A stretch of 64,000 nucleotides of DNA from Clostridium sp. M62/1 (GTDB lineage: Bacteria; Bacillota; Clostridia; Lachnospirales; Lachnospiraceae), in assembly GCF_020736365.1 (NCBI RefSeq), contig NZ_CP085988.1:43501-107500 (forward strand), read 5' to 3'. Under the pieces are notes generated by a model. That model was not told where the DNA came from, made no database searches, and saw only the letters and a program-made list of their open reading frames with translations. A program made the translations under genes and the position numbers. Position 1 is the first letter of the stretch. The number at the start of each line of letters is the position of its first letter. Of this stretch, positions 55,929 through 64,000 are shown one piece after another.

Positions 55929-55999
55929 ATAATTTCCTCCTTTTATTCCCTGTCTTCCGTACTCAGATTTCTGATTATCTCCTTGTACCTCAGCCTGTT

Positions 56000-57187
56000 C
56001 TATGCTTCTCCCTCCTGGAGCTTTTTCACAGCCTCTGCGATTCTGAGACAGCCCTCCCTCACTGCATCCATACTGGCGGCAAAAGAAAGTCTTAAATATC
56101 CCTCTCCGCCAGGGCCGAACACATCACCCGGAACCAGGGCAACCTTTGCCTCATTCAAAAGGTATTCTGCCATCCATGCACTGGAATGTCCCAGCGCCTT
56201 TATGTTAATAAAGATATAGAAGGCTCCCTTTGGCGTCAGACAGCTCAGACCCGGAATAGAATTGATAGCCTTCACTGCACAGTTGCGGCGCTCCTCATAT
56301 TCCCGGACCATATTCTCAACCTCATCTGTCTCCTCCCTGAAGGCTGCTATGGCCGCCTTCTGCACAAAGGACGGCGCACAGGTCGTATTGTGCTGATGAA
56401 TTTTATTGAGAACTGCAATGTACTCCTTAGGGGCTGCTACGTAACCGATTCTCCACCCCGTCATGGAGTATGCCTTGGAAAATCCGTTCATCGTGAAGGT
56501 GCGCTCCTTCATCCCAGGCAGAGAGGCAATGCTTATATGCTTCTCCCCGTCATAGATCAGTCTCTCGTAGATCTCGTCGGCAATCACCAGAAGATCTTTT
56601 TCCACTGCAAGCTCTGCAAGTCCCTCCAGTGTCTTTCTGTTTAAAACTCCTCCTGTAGGATTATTCGGTGTCACAATCACAAGAGCCTTTGTCTTTTTTG
56701 TCACCTTGCTGCGAAGCTCATCCAGGTCGATCTGATAATTATGTTCCTCCGTCAGAGAATATGTAACGGGAACCGCCCCCAGAAGCTTCGGTACATTCAG
56801 ATAATTCATCCACACCGGGTCGGGAACCAGAATCTCATCGCCTTCATTTAAGATTGAGCAGAGTGTGTCGAAGACCGCCTCCGACAATCCCACTGTAACC
56901 AGGATTTCATCTGCACAGTAATTTACATTGTTCTCCTTCACCAGTTTTTCAGCGATAGCCCGGCGAAGCTCCATCGTTCCAAAATTGGATGTATAAAATA
57001 CATCGCCGTCCTCCAGAGCCTCTATACACGCCCTTTTGATATATTCCGGCGTATCAAAGTCAGGACGTCCCAACTCAAAGTGAAGCACCCTCTCTCCGTT
57101 GCGTTCCATGGCCAGGGCCTTTTCATTTACCTTCCTGATCCCAGATGGAACCAGCTTATCCATTCTCTCTGCTGTCCTCAGTTCCAT
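56000..57187 (-). CDS. PLP-dependent class I aminotransferase
   Basis: The 395-residue enzyme shows Thr-Pro-Asn-Asn-Pro-Thr-Gly-Gly near residue 170, Asp-Glu-Ile-Tyr-Glu-Arg near 205, and the PLP lysine in Gly-Phe-Ser-Lys-Ala-Tyr-Ser-Met-Thr-Gly-Trp-Arg-Ile-Gly-Tyr near 235. These fit the aspartate/aromatic aminotransferase subgroup. It is the first gene of a minus-strand operon with the FAH-family hydrolase and the SDR protein. The LysR gene lies divergent. It would turn an amino acid into the keto acid used downstream. Confidence 0.92.
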   Translation of the reverse strand: MELRTAERMDKLVPSGIRKVNEKALAMERNGERVLHFELGRPDFDTPEYIKRACIEALEDGDVFYTSNFGTMELRRAIAEKLVKENNVNYCADEILVTVGLSEAVFDTLCSILNEGDEILVPDPVWMNYLNVPKLLGAVPVTYSLTEEHNYQIDLDELRSKVTKKTKALVIVTPNNPTGGVLNRKTLEGLAELAVEKDLLVIADEIYERLIYDGEKHISIASLPGMKERTFTMNGFSKAYSMTGWRIGYVAAPKEYIAVLNKIHQHNTTCAPSFVQKAAIAAFREETDEVENMVREYEERRNCAVKAINSIPGLSCLTPKGAFYIFINIKALGHSSAWMAEYLLNEAKVALVPGDVFGPGGEGYLRLSFAASMDAVREGCLRIAEAVKKLQEGEA

Positions 57188-57289
57188 ATTTGTTCCTCCT
57201 TTTATCCCGCACCGTTTTCTTCGGCCCGATCTGGTTCTCCCGTTTGGGAGCTGATTGATTCTGTTCTCTGCCTGCAGCCGTTTTGCCGG

Positions 57290-57318
57290 TTGACAGTACT
57301 ACATGTATCCGATATGAT
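57290..57318 (+). promoter_or_regulatory. Sigma-A promoter of the LysR gene
   Basis: TTGACA (57290-57295) and TATGAT (57313-57318) are 17 bases apart. The region up to the LysR start at 57491 forms a leader of about 165 bases and should also hold sites for the LysR protein. Confidence 0.78.
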
Positions 57319-57490
57319 GATACTGTTTCATTCTTCCGCTCCTTTCTGTCTGAACCATCTGTGTTTTTCTTGTCCTTATTGTATAAAGAGGAGGCGGGAA
57401 AGTAAAATACGTAAAACTTAAACGGTTTATCTCTGATTTGTTATAGACATGCATATGGCTGCAGACAGCCGTCTGCAAGGAGGATTTGAT

Positions 57491-58441
57491 ATGCTTGATT
57501 ATAAGGAATACATCTGTGCCATCAGCGAGGAAAAGAGCTTTTCCAGGGCAGCTCAGAAGCTCTATGTATCTCAGCCATGGCTCAGCTCAGTAGTAAAAAA
57601 GGTAGAGCAGGAGATAAAAATACCTCTTTTTGACCGCAGCACTACCCCCATCTCCCTGACGCCGGCAGGGGAATACTATGTGGAACAGGCCAGAAAAGTG
57701 ATGGCCATCGAGGATGAAATGCGCCGCCATTTCCAGGAGCTGAGCATGAAGACGGACGAGGGATTAAATATCGGAAGCTCCATGTTCTTCTGCACCTATG
57801 TCCTGCCAAATCTTCTGCAGGAATTTCGTGCCATGAATCCGCAGATTACCCTGACCTTCACGGAGGGGGACAGCCAGACACTGCTTGGAAAGCTGCTGGA
57901 GCAAAAGATTGATTTTATTCTGGAAGCAGAGGCACTGAAAGGCCCAAAGATTCAGTCAACAGCCTGGGCTGTGGAGGAGATCGTGCTGGCTGTTCCCTCC
58001 GCCTTTCCCATCAACCGGGAGCTTCAGGATTACTGCTACAGCTTCAACGAATTTCAAAACAGGAAATCGCAGGCAATTGAGAAGCCCCCGGTTCCCCTCA
58101 GTGCCTTCAGGGAGCAGCCCTTTCTGCTGCTTTCCCAGGGAAATGACATCTATCAGAGAAGTATCGAACTGTGCCGTCATGCCGGCTTTGCTCCAAAGGT
58201 TTCCATGTATCTGACACAGATGATGACGGTTTACTACTTAATCTGTGAGGGGCAGGGAGTCTCTTTTCTGCGCTCAACCATCTCCGAATATGCGCCGCCG
58301 GCTGAGGGAGTCGTATTCTATCAGCTGGACGATCCGGCTGCTGTGCGCAATATCTATCTCTCCCAGCGCAGGCAGGAGCCGGACGTGAGACAGCAAAAGC
58401 TGCTGGACTACCTCTGGAGTCAGAGTCTTCTGCAAAGATAA
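57491..58441 (+). CDS. LysR-family transcriptional regulator
   Basis: I start at ATG 57491, six bases after AAGGAGGATTTG; an upstream in-frame ATG at 57449 has no site. The 316-residue protein has a winged HTH (Lys-Ser-Phe-Ser-Arg-Ala-Ala-Gln-Lys-Leu-Tyr-Val-Ser-Gln-Pro). The effector domain follows from about 90, with Leu-Asn-Ile-Gly-Ser-Ser. Divergent position from the aminotransferase operon implies that it controls it, probably with an amino or keto acid as inducer. Confidence 0.9.
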   Translation: MLDYKEYICAISEEKSFSRAAQKLYVSQPWLSSVVKKVEQEIKIPLFDRSTTPISLTPAGEYYVEQARKVMAIEDEMRRHFQELSMKTDEGLNIGSSMFFCTYVLPNLLQEFRAMNPQITLTFTEGDSQTLLGKLLEQKIDFILEAEALKGPKIQSTAWAVEEIVLAVPSAFPINRELQDYCYSFNEFQNRKSQAIEKPPVPLSAFREQPFLLLSQGNDIYQRSIELCRHAGFAPKVSMYLTQMMTVYYLICEGQGVSFLRSTISEYAPPAEGVVFYQLDDPAAVRNIYLSQRRQEPDVRQQKLLDYLWSQSLLQR

Positions 58442-58712
58442 GAAAGTCTGATAAATAAAAAACTGCTGCAGAAAAACTGGAATACAAAATGCAAGACAGA
58501 TTCTCACTGTTCTGTCCCAATATCCTGTATGACAACTTTCCTGCAGCAGCCTTTTTCTCTGCCGGTTCTCCAGGGCGTATAATTTTCTTCTGCATCCTCA
58601 TCCCGGCAATTTCCTGTATATTTCAACCGGGGTCTTTTTTCATCCATTTCTGCCAGACGGAGTCCTATCTCTCCCCGGTCTTTTTCAGACAGCTCTCCCT
58701 CCAGAATTTTTC
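58442..58712. other. Intergenic region after the LysR gene
   Basis: Complementary CTGCTGCAG and CTGCAGCAG segments flank about 75 bases and are followed by CCTTTTTCTC, so a long-looped terminator is possible. No gene is seen. Confidence 0.4.
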
Positions 58713-59381
58713 TTACAGAGATTCCTCCAGGATTCTTCCGTCCACGGAAATCGTCACAACCCGAAACGGCACAGCTTTCCTGCTTTCTCTTAACGCCTGG
58801 GCTGCCGCCCTTTCCATTCCTCCGCAGCATGGAACCTCCATCCTCACCACAGTCACGCTCCTGATACGGTTCTGTGAAAGGACAGCGCTCAGCTTTTCTG
58901 TGTAGTCGCAGGCATCCAGCTTCGGACATCCAATCAGCGTTACCTTCTCCTTCATAAACTGTTGGTGAAAATTTCCATAGGCGTATGCCGTGCAGTCCGC
59001 AGCAATGAGAAGATCCGCGCTGTCAAAATATGGTGCATTCACAGGGGCCAGCTTAATCTGTACCGGCCACTGCCGAAGCCAAGAAGAGTGCGTTCCTGCC
59101 TCCGGCCGTATATCATCTTCCTTTCTCTTCTCTCCTGCCTGTATTCTCCTTCTGTTTTCCCTCACAGCCTCCTCGTCGTAGGCCGCTGCCTCCCTCTCGG
59201 TAAAGGTGATCGCCCCGGTCGGGCACGCCGGCAGACAGTCCCCCAGTCCGTCGCAGTAATCATCCCTCAGAAGCCTGGCCTTCCCGTCTATCATTCCAAT
59301 AGCTCCCTCATGGCAGGCTCTGGCGCACAGACCGCAGCCGTTGCATTTCTCCTCGTCAATACTTATAATTCTCCGGATCAT
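58713..59381 (-). CDS. Ferredoxin-type iron-sulfur protein with a C-terminal redox domain
   Basis: The 222-residue product has two 4Fe-4S motifs in the first 60 residues (Cys-Asn-Gly-Cys-Gly-Leu-Cys-Ala-Arg-Ala-Cys-His and Cys-Asp-Gly-Leu-Gly-Asp-Cys-Leu-Pro-Ala-Cys-Pro). The second has wider spacing than usual in its first part. A charged linker leads to a domain with Ala-Ala-Asp-Cys-Thr-Ala-Tyr and Gly-Cys-Pro-Lys-Leu-Asp. Val-Pro-Cys-Cys-Gly-Gly near the end may hold a further metal site. It probably passes electrons in an anaerobic redox step; the partner is unknown. Confidence 0.85.
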   Translation of the reverse strand: MIRRIISIDEEKCNGCGLCARACHEGAIGMIDGKARLLRDDYCDGLGDCLPACPTGAITFTEREAAAYDEEAVRENRRRIQAGEKRKEDDIRPEAGTHSSWLRQWPVQIKLAPVNAPYFDSADLLIAADCTAYAYGNFHQQFMKEKVTLIGCPKLDACDYTEKLSAVLSQNRIRSVTVVRMEVPCCGGMERAAAQALRESRKAVPFRVVTISVDGRILEESL

Positions 59382-59525
59382 CGTTCTCTTTTTCCTCCTG
59401 CTTCCATTGATGCTGCAAGCTGATTATATCCTATCAGGTGAACTTTGTATGTTGGAATTACAACGCAGAACTCTTTTTTATCTCATAAAAAGGAGGTTCT
59501 GCTCCCAGCTGTCCTTGCGGAAAGA

Positions 59526-59858
59526 TTAGAGTCGGTTTTTATCCCCCCACTCACACATTCCGTCCAGAATCGGTATCAGTGACCTCCCTCTTTCTGTCAG
59601 GCTGTACTCCACTTTCGGGGGAATTTGAGGGTATTCCTCCCGGTGGACGAGCTGATCTCTTTCCAGTTCTTTCAGAGTGGCACTGAGTGTCTTATAGGAA
59701 ATTCCTCCGATATATTTTTTGATCTCATTGAAACGTACCACCCCAAACTCCATAAGGGTATAAAGAATCGTCATCTTATATTTTCCGTTAATCAGTGACA
59801 GAGTATAGCTGAACCCCGTGGTACTGAGGCATTCATCTGCAATGCACCTCTCTCTCAT
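59526..59858 (-). CDS. HxlR-family transcriptional regulator
   Basis: The 110-residue winged-helix protein has Leu-Ile-Asn-Gly-Lys-Tyr-Lys-Met-Thr-Ile-Leu-Tyr and Phe-Asn-Glu-Ile-Lys-Lys-Tyr-Ile-Gly-Gly-Ile-Ser, typical HxlR segments. The wing follows with Pro-Pro-Lys-Val-Glu-Tyr-Ser-Leu-Thr-Glu-Arg-Gly. Two Cys near the N-terminus (residues 4 and 10) could sense redox or electrophiles. It is divergent from a flavin-binding gene pair and most likely controls it. Confidence 0.9.
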   Translation of the reverse strand: MRERCIADECLSTTGFSYTLSLINGKYKMTILYTLMEFGVVRFNEIKKYIGGISYKTLSATLKELERDQLVHREEYPQIPPKVEYSLTERGRSLIPILDGMCEWGDKNRL

Positions 59859-59875
59859 TTTACACTCTCCTTCAG

Positions 59876-59949
59876 GTAAGTATATAAATTTGCTGTAAGT
59901 ATCTCACTTAAATGTGCGTACTTGTTTTTTATCTCATTCTCGTTATGAT
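59876..59949 (+). promoter_or_regulatory. Promoter and likely HxlR operator of the flavin gene pair
   Basis: TTGTTT (59922-59927) and TATGAT (59944-59949) are 16 bases apart. Upstream, GTAAGTAT occurs twice (about 59877 and 59895) and is followed by GTACTTG, forming repeated and inverted half-sites between the divergent genes. Confidence 0.6.
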
Positions 59950-60004
59950 TATAATATCAGGAACAGGTAAAGTCAATTTTACAGACACAGAAGGAGCGAT
60001 GATT

Positions 60005-60577
60005 ATGACAAAGAACTTTCATGCAAAACCCTATTTATTTCCTATGCCAACCTATATGATCGGCACTTACAATGAAGATGATACGGTCGATGTGATGATG
60101 ATGGCCTGGGGCGGCATCTGCGCAGAAGATATGGTTGCACTGAATCTGGAAGCCGAGCACAAAACTGTCGCCAATATTGAATCAAGGAAAGCGTTTACTC
60201 TGGCTGTGCCGGGAACCGATACGCTCAGAGAGTCTGATTTTTTGGGAATCGCCACAGCCAACAAGATGGCAGACAAATTCGAGCGCAGCGGGCTTCATGC
60301 GGTCAGAAGTGAGAGAGTCGATGCGCCGGTCATTACCGAATACCCCATCACGCTGGAATGCCAGGTCATTGAAATGCAGTCCCAGCCATATGGCCTGCGG
60401 GTTCTCGGAAAAATCGTCAATGTAATTGCAGATGAGAAAGTGTTGGACGGGGCTGGAAACATTGACGCCAGCAAAATTCACGCTTTCGCCTTTGATCAGA
60501 TGCAGAACGGCTATTATGCGATCGGCGAAAAGGTGGGGCAGGCATGGCACAGCGGTGCAGATTTAATGATAAAATAA
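60005..60577 (+). CDS. Flavin reductase-like FMN-binding protein
   Basis: I start at ATG 60005, eight bases after AAGGAG; an ATG at 59999 is too close. The 190-residue split-barrel protein has Pro-Met-Pro-Thr-Tyr-Met-Ile-Gly-Thr-Tyr and Met-Met-Met-Ala-Trp-Gly-Gly-Ile-Cys at the flavin site, with Asp-Phe-Leu-Gly-Ile in the middle. Such proteins bind FMN and reduce it or small substrates. It forms a pair with the FMN-reductase gene 26 bases downstream, and HxlR is divergent. This is a common stress-inducible set. Confidence 0.88.
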   Translation: MTKNFHAKPYLFPMPTYMIGTYNEDDTVDVMMMAWGGICAEDMVALNLEAEHKTVANIESRKAFTLAVPGTDTLRESDFLGIATANKMADKFERSGLHAVRSERVDAPVITEYPITLECQVIEMQSQPYGLRVLGKIVNVIADEKVLDGAGNIDASKIHAFAFDQMQNGYYAIGEKVGQAWHSGADLMIK

Positions 60578-60603
60578 ACCATCATCACAAGCGAGGTGTC
60601 AGG

Positions 60604-61158
60604 ATGAGTAAAAATATTGTCATTTTAAACGGAAGTCCGAGAAGGAACGGAAACACATCTGCCCTTGTCAGGGCATTTACCGAAGGTGCAGAAAGCGCAG
60701 GACATGCGGTGACAGAATTTTTTCTGGACAGCATGGAGATCCACGGGTGCAAAGGGTGTTTTGGAGGACACAGCAGCCGGGAATGTCCCTGTGTCCAGGC
60801 AGACGACATGAACCGAATCTATCCTGCTGTAAAAAACTGTGATGTGATCGTTTTGGCCACACCCCTCTATTATTGGAATATGAGCGGCCAGCTCAGAACA
60901 GCTGTTGACCGCCTGTTTGCCCTGGAAGAGGGAGACGGAAACCTGCTGCGCGGCCATGACAGGGCCTGCGCACTGCTGATGGCCGCGGAAGGACATGATT
61001 TTGAGGACGTTCTGTCCTACTTCGATCACCTGATGAAGCTTCTGCGCTGGACTAATCTCGGTCATGTACTGGCAGGCGGCAATGGAGATGCGGGCGATAT
61101 TATCGGAAAACCGGAAATCCAGAAGGCCTGGGAGCTTGGAAAATCGATTCCGGAATAA
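60604..61158 (+). CDS. NADPH-dependent FMN reductase/flavodoxin-family protein
   Basis: The 184-residue protein starts at ATG 60604 after GAGGTGTC. It has Asn-Gly-Ser-Pro-Arg-Arg-Asn-Gly-Asn-Thr, the FMN phosphate loop. A Cys-Lys-Gly-Cys segment near residue 50 is common in iron-sulfur-flavoprotein-like relatives. Thr-Pro-Leu-Tyr-Tyr-Trp-Asn-Met-Ser-Gly-Gln binds the flavin ring. It likely supplies reduced flavin or reduces quinones or nitro compounds with its upstream partner. Confidence 0.9.
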   Translation: MSKNIVILNGSPRRNGNTSALVRAFTEGAESAGHAVTEFFLDSMEIHGCKGCFGGHSSRECPCVQADDMNRIYPAVKNCDVIVLATPLYYWNMSGQLRTAVDRLFALEEGDGNLLRGHDRACALLMAAEGHDFEDVLSYFDHLMKLLRWTNLGHVLAGGNGDAGDIIGKPEIQKAWELGKSIPE

Positions 61159-61413
61159 AAACATGGCGCAGGTCTTTGGCCATGGAAAAAGTGACCTGTT
61201 CAGGCAGAACGTTGTTTTGACAGAGCCGACAGCATGCGGATAACACTGCAGCTGCCGGCTTTTTCTTTCCTTTTCAGCTGCAGGATTTATCAGAACATTT
61301 CCCCTTCAGACAGAGCCACCATCTTTATGCTTTCACAAAGCAAGTTCTTCCCTATAGAACAAAATTTTTCCTGCACAACAAAAAAGGAACCATCTTCCGA
61401 TGATTCCTCAGAG

Positions 61414-61484
61414 AGGCGACAACCAGATTTGAACTGGTGATCAGGGTGTTGCAGACCCACGCCTTACCACTTGGCTATGTCGCC
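61414..61484 (-). tRNA. tRNA-Cys (GCA)
   Basis: The minus strand folds into a 71-base cloverleaf: acceptor GGCGACA/TGTCGCC, anticodon loop CTGCAAC with GCA, T-loop TTCAAAT and discriminator T, as expected for Cys. No CCA is encoded. Confidence 0.95.
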
Positions 61485-61488
61485 ATAA

Positions 61489-61560
61489 TGACCCCAACGA
61501 GATTCGAACTCGTGTTACCGCCGTGAAAGGGCGATGTCTTAACCGCTTGACCATGGGGCC
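61489..61560 (-). tRNA. tRNA-Glu (TTC)
   Basis: The minus strand gives a 72-base cloverleaf: acceptor GGCCCCA/TGGGGTC, anticodon loop CTTTCAC with TTC, T-loop TTCGAAT. It lies four bases before tRNA-Cys. Confidence 0.95.
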
Positions 61561-61599
61561 TTACTTTAAAGCTCCACAGTTTAACTGCTTCGCTCTGCT

Positions 61600-61628
61600 A
61601 TCTTACCATAAATTCGAGCAATTGTCAA
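61600..61628 (-). promoter_or_regulatory. Promoter for tRNA-Glu and tRNA-Cys
   Basis: On the minus strand TTGACA (61623-61628) and TAAGAT (61600-61605) are 17 bases apart. This gives the Glu-Cys pair its own start apart from the rRNA transcript. Confidence 0.8.
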
Positions 61629-61657
61629 TTAAGTTCTATGTTGAGGTGTTTAAAAAA

Positions 61658-61730
61658 CTCCCCCTGTTGGACTCGAACCAACGACACTGCGGTTAACAGC
61701 CGCATGCTCTACCGACTGAGCTAAGGAGGA
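61658..61730 (-). tRNA. tRNA-Asn (GTT)
   Basis: The minus strand forms a 73-base cloverleaf: acceptor TCCTCCT/AGGGGGA, anticodon loop CTGTTAA with GTT, T-loop TTCGAGT, discriminator G. It lies about 117 bases after the 23S 3' end on the same strand. Confidence 0.95.
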
Positions 61731-61847
61731 TTACTTCCCCCGGATTCTTTCTCTCCGGTATCTGGGGTATTCATACATACCCTCAAAACCACACATTGAA
61801 CTTCCGCTCTTCCTTCTTCCTACCTTTCCATCCTTCCTACCCAACCT

Positions 61848-64000
<2,153 letters not shown>

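Noticed and set aside
59341..59529. Short plus-strand frame near the ferredoxin gene start
   Set aside because: It overlaps the start of the minus-strand ferredoxin gene and its upstream region, without a ribosome binding site or domain.

Overview
The window is a piece of a Lachnospiraceae-type (Clostridia) chromosome. The evidence is strong AGGAGG ribosome binding sites throughout, a CIRCE/HrcA heat-shock operator, a sigma-54 amidohydrolase regulon, a rubredoxin-fused flavodiiron protein, and a clostridial-type 23S rRNA 3' end. I cannot name the genus from this alone. It holds three parts: a prophage (1 to about 29,000), a host metabolic region (about 29,050-61,200), and a tRNA/23S rRNA block on the minus strand (61,414-64,000).

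The prophage is a contractile-tailed phage with a lambda-like head module and a P2/Mu-like tail module, read left to right in one long late operon. The order is terminase (partial), gpW-like joiner, portal, ClpP-type protease with a nested scaffold, decoration protein, capsid, connectors, sheath, tube, tail chaperone with a likely -1 frameshift, tape measure, hub, spike, baseplate W/J/I, and fibre-associated proteins. The late operon ends with a complete diversity-generating retroelement (DGR): a lectin-fold target protein carrying a variable region, an Avd-like accessory gene, a template repeat and a reverse transcriptase. Variable and template repeats differ only at template adenines. The DGR contains an exact in-register 583-bp tandem duplication that yields a second Avd gene and a second, chimeric, independently diversified variable repeat with its own ribosome binding site. 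Lysis genes follow: two small membrane proteins, a two-enzyme endolysin with an internal start, an overlapping small membrane protein and an LLH-type holin. A regulatory module with two XRE regulators, an operator-in-promoter palindrome and several terminators comes next. An IS30-type transposase lies at the right edge. No other integrase is visible in the window.

The host region starts with DUF951, an aldo/keto reductase, a sirtuin and a DUF2156-GNAT fusion, all on the minus strand. Next come covarying intergenic palindromes, an Hsp20 gene under CIRCE control, and a small minus-strand cluster of MazG-like enzyme, decayed HNH nuclease and methyltransferase. A three-domain flavodiiron/rubredoxin/NADH-reductase gene follows. 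The next unit is a coherent sigma-54 regulon. A RocR-like activator sits between two paralogous amidohydrolase genes, the first co-transcribed with an NhaC-type transporter. Each amidohydrolase has a -24/-12 promoter and a pair of shared 14-bp upstream sites. A 1,588-bp IS4-family element with a 5-bp target duplication has inserted in the leader of the second amidohydrolase.

Further right are a P-type cation ATPase preceded by a yybP-ykoY (Mn2+) riboswitch and terminator, a glycosyltransferase, aroD, and a minus-strand operon of aminotransferase, FAH-family hydrolase and SDR protein divergent from a LysR regulator. A ferredoxin-domain protein, an HxlR regulator and a divergent flavin-binding pair close the region. 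The window ends with tRNA-Cys, tRNA-Glu and tRNA-Asn and the 3' part of a 23S rRNA gene, with no 5S gene between the 23S and the tRNAs.
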